From Autumnicola edwardsiae (lineage in GTDB: Bacteria; Bacteroidota; Bacteroidia; Flavobacteriales; Flavobacteriaceae), in assembly GCF_031846505.1 (NCBI RefSeq), contig NZ_JAVRHP010000056.1:1-21818 (forward strand): a DNA stretch of 21,818 nt. Reading direction: 5' to 3'. The translations under genes were made by a program, and so were the position numbers. Below, piece by piece: positions 1 to 7,225 of the stretch (within the stretch, counting starts at the first letter, position 1; each line of letters starts with the position of its first letter). The notes beneath the pieces are model-generated. The model worked only from the letters and a program-made list of their open reading frames with translations, did no database searches and was not told where the DNA came from.

Positions 1-1
1 G

Positions 2-1159
2 TATGCCAGCCGTGGGGTTTCCGCAGGCAAGGAAGATGTGCACAACGCAATTAAGAATGTCGATAAAGGCTTGTTTCCTAAAGCTTTCTGTAAAATCGTA
101 CCCGATTACCTGACGGGAGACAAAGAATACTGCCTGTTAATGCATGCCGATGGTGCCGGAACAAAGTCTTCGCTTGCTTACATGTATTGGAAGGAAACTG
201 GTGACCTGGATGTTTGGAAGGGTATAGCACAGGATGCACTTATAATGAATATCGATGATCTTTTATGTGTTGGCGCTACAGATAAAATTTTGCTTTCTTC
301 AACAATTGGCAGGAATAAGAATCTTGTGCCCGGTGAAGTAATATCTGCTATTATAAATGGTACAGAAGAGCTGATTTCGGAATTAAAAGATTTTGGTGTG
401 GAAATCCATTCCACAGGCGGGGAAACGGCAGATGTTGGGGATCTTGTGAGGACGATAATTGTGGATTCTACGGTCACAGCCAGAATGAAACGCAGTGATG
501 TCATCGACAACGTTAACATAAAACCCGGAAATGTTATTGTAGGTCTTTCTTCTTTTGGGCAGGCAACTTATGAAAAGGAATATAACGGCGGAATGGGAAG
601 TAACGGACTGACTTCTGCCAGACACGATGTTTTCTCCAAAATTCTGGCAGAAAAATATCCGGAAAGCTTTGATAATAGTATTCCTGAAGATCTTATCTAT
701 TCGGGAACAAAATTGTTGACAGATAAAATTGAAGGTGCTCCTCTGGATGCCGGAAGGCTGGTGCTTTCTCCTACCAGAACTTACGCTCCTGTTATCAAAA
801 AAATCCTTCAAAAATTTAGCAACAAAGAAATTTATGGAATGGTTCACTGCAGCGGAGGAGCACAAACTAAAATTCTTCATTTTATTGATAACCTACATGT
901 TATAAAAGATAATATGTTCGAAGTGCCACCGCTATTTAAACTTATTCAGCAGGAAAGCAAAACCGATTGGAAAGAGATGTATCAGGTGTTTAACATGGGG
1001 CACCGTATGGAGCTATATGTGGATCCTTCTGTTGCCGGTGAAATTATTTCCGTTTCCAAATCTTTTAATGTTGATGCTAAAATAGTGGGTAGGGTTGAAG
1101 CTTCAGAAAGTAAAAAGCTGAGTATTAAAAGCACATATGGCGAATTCTTTTATTCATAA
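2..1159 (+). CDS. purM: Phosphoribosylformylglycinamidine cyclo-ligase (AIR synthase), 5' end cut off by the window
   Basis: AIR synthase closes the imidazole ring of purine precursors, converting FGAM plus ATP to AIR in the cytoplasm. The frame is open from base 2 and reads YASRGVSAGKEDVHNAI, which is the usual N-terminal region of the long Bacteroidetes PurM form. The true start therefore lies only a few codons outside the window, and the GTG at 38 is an internal codon. Visible PurM/AIRS features include the HADGAGTKSS segment near the N-terminus, the glycine-rich STGGETADVGD segment, and the C-terminal half with MVHCSGGAQTK and NMGHRMEL. The gene ends 8 bp before the convergent ABC ATPase gene, so there is no room for a separate terminator. 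Family assignment is firm. The precise enzymatic label follows from the family and was not tested. Confidence 0.93.
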   Translation, partial: YASRGVSAGKEDVHNAIKNVDKGLFPKAFCKIVPDYLTGDKEYCLLMHADGAGTKSSLAYMYWKETGDLDVWKGIAQDALIMNIDDLLCVGATDKILLSSTIGRNKNLVPGEVISAIINGTEELISELKDFGVEIHSTGGETADVGDLVRTIIVDSTVTARMKRSDVIDNVNIKPGNVIVGLSSFGQATYEKEYNGGMGSNGLTSARHDVFSKILAEKYPESFDNSIPEDLIYSGTKLLTDKIEGAPLDAGRLVLSPTRTYAPVIKKILQKFSNKEIYGMVHCSGGAQTKILHFIDNLHVIKDNMFEVPPLFKLIQQESKTDWKEMYQVFNMGHRMELYVDPSVAGEIISVSKSFNVDAKIVGRVEASESKKLSIKSTYGEFFYS

Positions 1160-1167
1160 AGATCAAT

Positions 1168-1827
1168 TTAAAGCATCCCTTCTCGCAAATAATTGAATTT
1201 TTCAAGGTCAGCAGGACCTTTAATTAAATGGCTGTGCCTGTCTTTAATCAGGTAAATATTATCGGCTAAATCTAAAATATGCCGGTATAAATGATCGGTT
1301 AGGATAATTGCCTTGTTTTGTTTTTCCTTCTGAAGGAGTTCCATTATTTTTTCAATATAAAGAGGAGAAAGATGAGTAAAAGGTTCGTCTAAAAGGATGA
1401 ATTCGGCACTGCTGTTTATAATGATAAAAATTTCAGTTAAACGCCTTTCCCCACCGGAAAGGTCATCAAACTTAGCATCTGCATGTTTTCCCATTTCAGG
1501 AAATGCTGAAATGAGCAAATTCCATTCGGCTTCAAATAAATTAAAGGCTTTTTTTAGGCGAAGGTTTTTTAGGAAAAGGTGATGCTGCGGCAGATATTTT
1601 ACTTTTTTGGAAGTGTATAACGGCTTCAGAAAAGGTTGGTCATTAATTTTTATCAGCTTGTTCTTAGGCTTCAGATTTCCAAAAATGATCTTCAGCAAAC
1701 TGCTTTTTCCGCAACCGTTGGAGCCAAGCAAACCTGTAATTTTACCTTTTTCAGCCTTCACATAAATCCCGCTAAGAATTTTTCTTCCCGAAAAACTTAA
1801 TTCCACATTGTCAATTTCCAGCTTCAT
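1168..1827 (-). CDS. ABC transporter ATP-binding subunit (219 aa)
   Basis: This is a complete nucleotide-binding domain of minimal length. Walker A is GSNGCGKS at residues 35-42, the Q-loop glutamine is Q81 (YLPQHH), the signature LSGGE is at 123-127, Walker B ends in D147-E148 (FILLDEP) and the H-loop histidine is H179 (LTDH). All catalytic residues are intact, so it should hydrolyse ATP at the cytoplasmic face. Its ATG overlaps the stop of the upstream small membrane-protein gene as ATGA, so the two are probably translationally coupled and form one transporter-like unit. The substrate cannot be told from sequence; the order of motifs resembles exporters or LptB/LivF-like ATPases more than importers with a binding protein. 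It faces purM head-on with an 8-bp gap. Confidence 0.9.
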   Translation of the reverse strand: MKLEIDNVELSFSGRKILSGIYVKAEKGKITGLLGSNGCGKSSLLKIIFGNLKPKNKLIKINDQPFLKPLYTSKKVKYLPQHHLFLKNLRLKKAFNLFEAEWNLLISAFPEMGKHADAKFDDLSGGERRLTEIFIIINSSAEFILLDEPFTHLSPLYIEKIMELLQKEKQNKAIILTDHLYRHILDLADNIYLIKDRHSHLIKGPADLEKFNYLREGML

Positions 1828-2138
1828 ATTATAAACAATATAGATAAACAGGCAGCGGTTAAAATAAGATCGTAGATTAGGGCAGGACCAAACAGGCTTC
1901 TGTTCCTAAGTCCAAGATTGTAGTAGAAAATCAATTTATCATTCCTTGGAGGCATCTGGTACCATAGAAAGACAAGGCCTGCTATAAAAATTTTATAAAT
2001 AATGATTACAGCCGGGGTGATTTTAAGAAAAATCAATAGAAAATTCAGGATAAGGGAAGGTATAATATAGGCTTTATAAAATATAAAGCTGGCTTTTAAT
2101 GTTTTGGACATTGCTAAGAATATGGTTAAAAATACCAT
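1824..2138 (-). CDS. Small hydrophobic membrane protein coupled to the ABC ATPase
   Basis: I do not recognise a named family. From the ATG at 2138 the protein is 104 aa and mostly hydrophobic, with about three likely membrane segments at residues 22-39, 41-59 and 84-104. A basic, polar stretch (residues 62-80) separates the second and third. It overlaps the ATPase gene by 4 bp (ATGA), so it is probably the membrane partner. It is very short for an ABC permease, which normally has five or six helices per subunit, so it would need to oligomerise or work with another protein. A TTG at 2180 would add 14 polar residues; I prefer the ATG because an AT-rich stretch (TAATAAAA) precedes it, as is common in this group. 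Confidence 0.65.
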   Translation of the reverse strand: MVFLTIFLAMSKTLKASFIFYKAYIIPSLILNFLLIFLKITPAVIIIYKIFIAGLVFLWYQMPPRNDKLIFYYNLGLRNRSLFGPALIYDLILTAACLSILFII

Positions 2139-2235
2139 TTTTATTACAGAAGGCTTGCCGTTTTGTTGCGAAATGGGCAAAATGGGAAGAATTTAGATGC
2201 CCTATTTTCCATCATACAGTTCCATGATTTTATTG

Positions 2236-2243
2236 TAAATTTG
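2236..2243 (+). promoter_or_regulatory. Bacteroidetes-type -7 element for prfA
   Basis: TAAATTTG matches the TANNTTTG -7 consensus of Bacteroidetes sigma-A promoters and lies 23 bp before the prfA ATG at 2267. No clear TTG-type -33 element is visible. The match overlaps the upstream in-frame GTG at 2243, which supports the ATG at 2267 as the true start. Confidence 0.5.
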
Positions 2244-2266
2244 TGATCCTAAAATCAAGGGTTTAT

Positions 2267-3343
2267 ATGATTGAGAAGCTTAACATAGTAAAGCAGCGAT
2301 TTGATGAAGTAAATGATTTGATCATTCAGCCGGACGTAATTGCCGATCAGAAGCGATATATAGAATTAAACAAAGAATATAAGGATTTAAAAGCTTTAAT
2401 GGATGTTCGCGGGGTTTATATGGAACTAACGCAAAATATCCAGGAATCTGAAGAGATTATTGCAGACGGGAGTGATCCCGAAATGACCGAAATGGCAAAA
2501 CTTCAGATGGAAGAGGCTAAGGAACAACTTCCTGAGCTGGAAGAAAAGATCAGGATGATGCTCGTTCCAAAAGATCCTGAAGATGCCAAGAACGTGGTAA
2601 TGGAAATACGGGCCGGTACTGGAGGTGATGAAGCCAGTATTTTTGCCGGAGATCTTTACAGAATGTACACCAAATATGTGGAAAGCAAAGGCTGGAAGCA
2701 CAATATTGTGGATTTTAGCGAGGGCACCAGTGGTGGTTTTAAAGAAATGATCTTTGAAGTTTCCGGAGAAGATGTCTACGGAACTCTAAAATTTGAAGCG
2801 GGTGTTCACCGTGTACAGCGTGTTCCGCAAACTGAGACCCAGGGAAGGGTGCACACTTCGGCAGCTACAGTAATGGTTTTGCCCGAAGCTGAAGAGTTTG
2901 ATGTGGAGATTGATCCTAAGGAAGTTCGGATAGATTATTTCTGTTCTTCAGGTCCTGGAGGTCAATCTGTAAATACCACATATTCTGCCGTAAGATTGAC
3001 TCACGAACCAACCGGACTCGTGGCGCAGTGTCAGGATCAGAAATCGCAGCATAAGAACAAAGAGAAAGCGTTTAGGGTCTTACGTTCGCGACTTTATGAA
3101 ATGGAGCTGGCGAAGAAGATGGAAGCAGATGCAGCCAAGAGAAATTCTATGGTTTCCAGTGGTGACCGTAGTGCAAAAATCCGGACTTATAACTATTCTC
3201 AGGGAAGGGTTACAGATCACAGAATCAATTTAACCTTATACGATCTTTCTAATATAATTAACGGTGATATTCAGAAGATCCTCGATGAACTTCAGTTGGT
3301 AGAGAATACTGAAAAGCTTAAGGAGAATTCAGATATTTTTTAA
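2267..3343 (+). CDS. prfA: Peptide chain release factor 1
   Basis: RF1 recognises UAA and UAG in the ribosomal A site and triggers peptide release. The protein is 358 aa from the ATG at 2267, the normal length. The GGQ catalytic motif is at residues 231-233 (GPGGQSVN). The stop-codon reading tripeptide is P187-Q188-T189 within RVPQTETQGR, the P-x-T form of RF1; RF2 would have SPF. The N-terminal 100 residues are the charged helical domain 1. A GTG 24 bp upstream keeps the frame open but falls inside the -7 element, so it is unlikely to be used. The gene lies between a minus-strand ABC pair and pyrF. Identification is secure. Confidence 0.97.
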   Translation: MIEKLNIVKQRFDEVNDLIIQPDVIADQKRYIELNKEYKDLKALMDVRGVYMELTQNIQESEEIIADGSDPEMTEMAKLQMEEAKEQLPELEEKIRMMLVPKDPEDAKNVVMEIRAGTGGDEASIFAGDLYRMYTKYVESKGWKHNIVDFSEGTSGGFKEMIFEVSGEDVYGTLKFEAGVHRVQRVPQTETQGRVHTSAATVMVLPEAEEFDVEIDPKEVRIDYFCSSGPGGQSVNTTYSAVRLTHEPTGLVAQCQDQKSQHKNKEKAFRVLRSRLYEMELAKKMEADAAKRNSMVSSGDRSAKIRTYNYSQGRVTDHRINLTLYDLSNIINGDIQKILDELQLVENTEKLKENSDIF

Positions 3344-3345
3344 GC

Positions 3346-3409
3346 AGTGAAGAAGTGAAGGGTGAAGAGTGAAGAAAAAAAGAGGAGAGAGGAAAGAGGA
3401 GAGAAAAAG
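3346..3409 (+). repeat. GA-rich simple repeat with four GTGAAG units
   Basis: A 64-base stretch without a single C on the plus strand lies just after the prfA stop. It begins with four near-tandem units (GTGAAGAA, GTGAAGG, GTGAAGA, GTGAAGA; 3347-3375) and continues as mixed A/G runs. It makes a polypurine/polypyrimidine duplex in the prfA-pyrF spacer. It is non-coding in my reading; replication slippage is the likely origin. Confidence 0.8.
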
Positions 3410-3515
3410 CAAAAACCGCATGAGGAAATAAAATAAGATTTATTAGACATTAAATTTCATCTAAGGTCACATACCGAACTTTAAACTTTTTAATTAAACT
3501 TTAAACAAACATTCT

Positions 3516-4334
3516 ATGTCAATTCAAGAGCTGATAAATCAAATTCATAAGAAAAAATCTTTTTTGTGTATCGGCTTAGATGTAGACCTGGAAAAGATTC
3601 CGGCCTATTTGCTTTCAGAAGAAGATCCTATTTTTGCTTTTAATAAAGCGATTATTGATGCCACCCAGCAATTCGCAGTGGCCTACAAACCAAACACTGC
3701 TTTTTATGAGGCCTGTGGAATTAAAGGCTGGAAAGCGCTGCAAAAAACAGTAGATTACCTGCACGACAATTATCCTGAAATTTATACTATAGCCGATGCC
3801 AAGCGGGGGGATATTGGCAATACTTCCAGGATGTACGCCAAAACTTTTTTACTGGACATGGGTTTCGATTCTGTAACCGTGGCACCTTATATGGGTAAGG
3901 ATTCTGTAGAACCTTTTCTTGAATTTCAGAACCGGCATACGATATTATTAGCATTGACTTCAAATGAAGGTGCTTTTGATTTTCAGACGAAAAAGGTTGA
4001 TGATCTCGAACTATATAAGCAGGTTCTAACAACTTCCAGAACCTGGAAAAATTCTGAGAATTTAATGTATGTGGTGGGGGCAACAAAAGCTGAGTATTTG
4101 CAGGAAATTAGAAAGATTGTGCCTAACAGTTTTTTGCTGGTGCCGGGAGTTGGTGCACAAGGTGGAAAGTTGGAAGAAGTTTGTAAATCCGGAATGAACA
4201 AAGATGTAGGTCTTTTGGTAAATTCTGCACGCAAAATAATTTACGCTTCAGATTCTTCTAATTTTGCTGAAGTTGCCGGTGCCAAGGCCGAAGTTCTTCA
4301 GAAACAAATGGAAGAGGAGCTAAGGCAACTTTAA
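3516..4334 (+). CDS. pyrF: Orotidine 5'-phosphate decarboxylase (type 2, 272 aa)
   Basis: PyrF decarboxylates OMP to UMP, the last step of de novo pyrimidine synthesis, in the cytoplasm. The catalytic Asp-Lys-Asp array is visible as D94-A-K96-R-G-D99 (IADAKRGDIGNTS). The N-terminal substrate strand FLCIGLDVD has D22, and K58 lies in VAYKPN. The length of about 270 aa and the DAKRGDIGNTS version of the motif mark the longer group of OMP decarboxylases rather than the 230-aa E. coli type. The ATG at 3516 follows an AT-rich leader with TTTAAAC repeats; I see no perfect -7 element. The gene downstream starts 6 bp after the stop, so the two are probably cotranscribed. Confidence 0.96.
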   Translation: MSIQELINQIHKKKSFLCIGLDVDLEKIPAYLLSEEDPIFAFNKAIIDATQQFAVAYKPNTAFYEACGIKGWKALQKTVDYLHDNYPEIYTIADAKRGDIGNTSRMYAKTFLLDMGFDSVTVAPYMGKDSVEPFLEFQNRHTILLALTSNEGAFDFQTKKVDDLELYKQVLTTSRTWKNSENLMYVVGATKAEYLQEIRKIVPNSFLLVPGVGAQGGKLEEVCKSGMNKDVGLLVNSARKIIYASDSSNFAEVAGAKAEVLQKQMEEELRQL

Positions 4335-4340
4335 GCTGCT

Positions 4341-5129
4341 ATGGAATTTACAGATCAGCTCCACCGAAAGATTGAAATTCCTAAACATTCCAGGCGTGTT
4401 ATTTCTTTAGTACCCAGCCAAACGGAATTACTTTTCGATCTTGGCCTGGAAGAAAATATTGCAGGTATAACAAAATTTTGTGTTCATCCTGAAGGTTTGC
4501 GGAAAAGGAAGAAGGTCGTAGGAGGGACAAAAACTGTTCATATAGAAAAAATAAGAGCACTGGAACCAGACTTAATTCTTTGTAATAAGGAAGAGAATAC
4601 TAAAGAGATGGTTTCAGAACTGGAAAAATTAGCACCGGTGCATGTCTCCGATATCGTTAGCCTGGAAGACGCTTTTAAACTAATGCAACAGTATGGACAA
4701 ATTTTTGGAAAACGATCCCCGGTGAAAGATATGATTTCCGAAATTCAGGAAAAGAAGAAAAAGGTTGAGGCAAAAACTTTAAAAACAGCAACAAAAAGGG
4801 TAGCGTACTTTATTTGGAAAGATCCGTTAATGGTAGCTGGAAAAGAGACCTTTATTAATGAACTGCTAAAATTGAACCGGTTCGAGAATGTTTTTACAGG
4901 CAGGTATCCTGAAACTAATCTTGAGGAATTGCAAAACCTGAATTTGGATCTTATTTTACTTTCTTCAGAGCCCTTTCCTTTTAAGGCAAAACACAAAGAG
5001 ATTTTTGAAAATATAGATGCAGAAGTAATTCTCGTAGATGGAGAATTCTTTAGTTGGTACGGGAGCCGACTCACAAAAGCAATGGACTATTTCCTAAGAC
5101 TTCAAGACCACGCGTCGATTTCACGGTAA
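4341..5129 (+). CDS. Helical-backbone metal receptor / BtuF-like periplasmic-binding-fold protein without signal peptide
   Basis: The 262-aa protein fits the BtuF/FhuD-like class III binding-protein fold. The N-terminal lobe starts with RVISLVPSQTELLFDLGLEE and continues through GITKFC and the LEPDLILCNKEEN strand. A long linking helix (about residues 128-150, rich in Lys and Glu) leads to the C-terminal lobe with VAYFIWKDPLMVAGKETFINELL and a final GSRLTKAM helix. Members normally are exported and bind corrinoids, haem or siderophores. Here the N-terminus is MEFTDQLHRKIEIPK, with no hydrophobic signal and no lipobox cysteine, so the protein should stay in the cytoplasm. No ABC permease or TonB receptor gene is adjacent; it follows pyrF by 6 bp. 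The ligand is unknown. Its 3' end overlaps a convergent small gene by 28 bp. Confidence 0.8.
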   Translation: MEFTDQLHRKIEIPKHSRRVISLVPSQTELLFDLGLEENIAGITKFCVHPEGLRKRKKVVGGTKTVHIEKIRALEPDLILCNKEENTKEMVSELEKLAPVHVSDIVSLEDAFKLMQQYGQIFGKRSPVKDMISEIQEKKKKVEAKTLKTATKRVAYFIWKDPLMVAGKETFINELLKLNRFENVFTGRYPETNLEELQNLNLDLILLSSEPFPFKAKHKEIFENIDAEVILVDGEFFSWYGSRLTKAMDYFLRLQDHASISR

Positions 5130-5290
5130 TTCAATCTCCGCAATTCCCATAAAATTTTCTTTGCCCGGGAATTGAGTTTATCGCTTTTTTCTTTATCATA
5201 AAGTGCAGATTTATAAGCCTTGTGCATCAGTTCCTTATATTTGTCACAAAGCCGCTCCTCTCGCTTCTTTTTTGTAAAAATCCTAAACAT
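5102..5290 (-). CDS. Small basic helical protein (62 aa), DUF6435/Lacal_2735-like
   Basis: The sequence starts MFRIFTKKK and continues as one charged amphipathic region (KYKELMHKAYKSALYDKEKS and onward) that should form a helical hairpin. The opening MF-x-x-F-x-KKK, the spacing of KY-x-x-L-x-x-A and the length of about 60 aa resemble the small Lacal_2735-type (DUF6435) proteins of Flavobacteria. I recall this family from memory and could not check it. No membrane segment or signal peptide is present. A perfect TACCTTTG -7 element lies 20 bp upstream, which argues that it is a real gene despite its size. The 3' end overlaps the preceding convergent gene by 28 bp. Confidence 0.65.
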   Translation of the reverse strand: MFRIFTKKKREERLCDKYKELMHKAYKSALYDKEKSDKLNSRAKKILWELRRLNYREIDAWS

Positions 5291-5310
5291 AATTTTTTAT
5301 ATTCACCTTA

Positions 5311-5318
5311 CAAAGGTA
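5311..5318 (-). promoter_or_regulatory. -7 element for the 62-aa protein gene
   Basis: On the minus strand the sequence is TACCTTTG, a full match to TANNTTTG, 20 bp upstream of the ATG at 5290. No convincing -33 element is visible at the expected distance. Confidence 0.5.
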
Positions 5319-5395
5319 AGAAGCAAATGGTTTAAGATTTATTAATCTATAGTTAACCTTCTGGTAAAAAGCGGTAACAGAAGAGGTGTTTTGTT

Positions 5396-5430
5396 AAAAA
5401 ATAGCTAATTATTTGAGAATTTGATAATTA
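5396..5430 (-). terminator. Possible AT-only terminator of the DUF4197 gene
   Basis: Read on the minus strand, TAATTAT pairs with ATAATTA across an 11-base loop, and a run of six T follows three bases later. The stem includes the stop codon of the lipoprotein gene. With only A-T pairs it would be a weak terminator. Confidence 0.3.
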
Positions 5431-6132
5431 ATCCTGCAAAGCAAAAACCTTTTTAAGCAATGTGGTAGTACGTGAGGCTGTTTGTTCGCGTATCTGCTTC
5501 TCTTCTACAGCAATCATTGCATACACTCCCTTTAAGGCCTCTTGCGTCACATAATCTGATAAGTCTGGATTTACAGTGGTAGTAAGGGGAAGACTATTAT
5601 ATCTTTGGATTAAATTGCTCCATACCTGGGTTGCACCTACTTTATTAAGGGAACTTTGTATTACAGGATTAAATTTTGAATATAAGGCAGTTTCGGTTTT
5701 ATTGTTTAAATACTGGGTGGCAGCATTGTCAGCTCCCAATAAGATATTCCTGGCGTCTGCAAAAGTGATTTCCTGTACTGCATTAACAAAAATAGGTGTT
5801 GCTTCTTGTACGGCATCTTCTGCTGCGCGGTTCAGGACCCTCAAACCTTCATCTGCAAGGGATCCCAGTCCCACATCCCGTAAGGTCTTATCCACTTTTT
5901 GTAATTCCGGGGGTAAAGTGATCCGTACAAGTTCATTCCTGAAAAAACCATCTTCTTGGGTCAGTTTAGTAACTTGTTTCTCAATTCCCATATCAAGGGC
6001 CTGCCTAAGGCCTGCTGCTATGTCGTCGTTGCTCACCCCATAGCCGCCTTGAGGTAGCTGGCTGGCAATATTCTGTAATTCTGCGCAAGATGTTAAAATG
6101 AATAAGAGACTTAAGAAATAATACTTTTTCAT
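5428..6132 (-). CDS. DUF4197 lipoprotein (234 aa)
   Basis: The protein carries a lipoprotein signal: MKK, a hydrophobic stretch, and a lipobox with L13-T-S-C16, so it should be lipidated and anchored in the envelope. The mature part matches the DUF4197 pattern that I recognise: NDDIAAGLRQALDMGIEKQV near the N-terminus, then LPPELQKVDKTLRDVGLG, then a helical region with GADNAATQYLNNKT, and a C-terminus with TLLKKVF. DUF4197 proteins are helical envelope proteins found across Bacteroidetes and Proteobacteria with no established function. The gene stands alone, with a perfect -7 element 14 bp before the start, which leaves a very short leader. Confidence 0.88.
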   Translation of the reverse strand: MKKYYFLSLLFILTSCAELQNIASQLPQGGYGVSNDDIAAGLRQALDMGIEKQVTKLTQEDGFFRNELVRITLPPELQKVDKTLRDVGLGSLADEGLRVLNRAAEDAVQEATPIFVNAVQEITFADARNILLGADNAATQYLNNKTETALYSKFNPVIQSSLNKVGATQVWSNLIQRYNSLPLTTTVNPDLSDYVTQEALKGVYAMIAVEEKQIREQTASRTTTLLKKVFALQD

Positions 6133-6146
6133 GATGTTCTTTTTTT

Positions 6147-6154
6147 CAAAGATA
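6147..6154 (-). promoter_or_regulatory. -7 element for the DUF4197 gene
   Basis: The minus-strand sequence TATCTTTG matches TANNTTTG exactly and lies 14 bp upstream of the ATG at 6132. The predicted transcript would have a leader of only about 7 nt, which is short but known in this phylum. Confidence 0.5.
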
Positions 6155-6231
6155 GAATTTATATAACAGCTTCCTGTTTTGAAAATTTGAAGAGGTCTTT
6201 GCTCCTCTATTTCAGAAATTAACTGAAAAAA

Positions 6232-7083
6232 TCAGATAAAAATGATGGTTTTATTATTATAAACAAGCGTTTTACGGGCAATGTGCAATTTTATTCCCCG
6301 GGCCAGAACAATTTTCTCCAGGTCTCTTCCCTTTAAAATAAGGTCTTTAATAGAGTGGCTATGGGAAATCCTGGAAATATCCTGTTCAATTATAGGTCCC
6401 GCGTCCAGTTCTTCTGTAACATAATGGCTTGTTGCACCAATAATTTTTACTCCGCGTTTGTACGCCATATGATAGGGTTTTGCTCCGGCAAAGGCCGGTA
6501 AAAAGGAGTGGTGAATATTTATTATCCGGTTTGGAAAGGCCCTGATGAGGTTAGGTGGGATAATCTGCATATAACGGGCAAGGACAATAAGGTCAATTTT
6601 TTCCTTCTGAAGTAATTCAAGGTGTTTTGCTTCAGCTTCTTCTTTTTTAGTCTTAAGTACGGGAACATGATAAAAAGGAATATTAAAACTGTCAGCAATA
6701 GGTCTTAAATCCGCATGATTACTAATAATCATCGGGATGGTGACATCCAGTTCGCCAGATTTGTATCTGCCAAGAATATCATAGAGACAATGGTCGTACT
6801 TAGATACGAAAATTGCCATTTTAAGAGGTGCACCTGCAGTATACATCTGCCAGGACATATTATAGCGATCTCCTATTTCAGCCTTAAATTCATCTCTGAG
6901 AGTAGGAATTTCAGTCTTATCAGCAAATTCTCCTTCCAGACGCATAAAAAAGATCTTGTTTTCAATGTCTACGTATTGATCGATATAGATTATATTACCT
7001 TTATGCTCATAAATGAAAGAAGTGACGCTGGCAATGATTCCGGAGGTATCGGGACAATGAATTAAAAGGGTAATTTTGCTCAT
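6232..7083 (-). CDS. purU: Formyltetrahydrofolate deformylase (283 aa)
   Basis: PurU hydrolyses 10-formyl-THF to THF and formate, balancing one-carbon pools and supplying formate to the PurT step of purine synthesis. The N-terminal ACT domain (about residues 1-80) starts ITLLIHCPDTSGIIASV. The formyltransferase-fold catalytic domain (about 87-283) has the catalytic trio N189, H191 (INIHHSFLPAF) and D227 (ELDAGPIIEQD). Full length and intact residues indicate an active enzyme. It is transcribed divergently from icmF across a 142-bp spacer. The nearest -7 candidate on its strand, TAATTTTA, has one mismatch. An exact copy of the 16-bp repeat AAAATGGCAATTTTCG lies inside the gene at the KMAIFV codons (6808-6823). 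Confidence 0.96.
   Translation of the reverse strand: MSKITLLIHCPDTSGIIASVTSFIYEHKGNIIYIDQYVDIENKIFFMRLEGEFADKTEIPTLRDEFKAEIGDRYNMSWQMYTAGAPLKMAIFVSKYDHCLYDILGRYKSGELDVTIPMIISNHADLRPIADSFNIPFYHVPVLKTKKEEAEAKHLELLQKEKIDLIVLARYMQIIPPNLIRAFPNRIINIHHSFLPAFAGAKPYHMAYKRGVKIIGATSHYVTEELDAGPIIEQDISRISHSHSIKDLILKGRDLEKIVLARGIKLHIARKTLVYNNKTIIFI
6808..6823 (-). repeat. Copy 1 of the 16-bp word AAAATGGCAATTTTCG
   Basis: An exact minus-strand copy lies inside purU. The same 16 bases recur at 15591-15606 and 21448-21463, and a one-mismatch copy lies at 11491-11507. The core AAAAT-N4-ATTTT is an imperfect dyad. Confidence 0.6.
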
Positions 7084-7175
7084 AAAATGCTGTTTACAGG
7101 CTAAAATTAGTCATTTTACAGTGTTTTGGCTTCCGTATAAATTAGTATTACAGAATTATTAAAGAGGCGTAGAAA

Positions 7176-7196
7176 AATTTACAATTTTCGTAAATT
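7176..7196. promoter_or_regulatory. Dyad upstream of icmF, candidate operator
   Basis: AATTTAC and GTAAATT form a perfect 7-bp inverted repeat around a 7-base spacer, in the purU-icmF divergent spacer, 29 bp before the icmF ATG. The 21-bp size and symmetry suit a dimeric repressor site such as a TetR-family operator. No regulator gene is adjacent, and AT-rich dyads occur by chance, so this is tentative. Confidence 0.35.
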
Positions 7197-7225
7197 GCAG
7201 CATCAAAAAATTGATATTATTGATA

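Noticed and set aside
38..40. GTG as the start of purM
   Set aside because: The frame is open and conserved upstream to base 2 (YASRGVSAGKED), so the real start is outside the window.
2243..2245. GTG start for prfA
   Set aside because: It overlaps the -7 promoter element and the ATG at 2267 gives the normal RF1 N-terminus.
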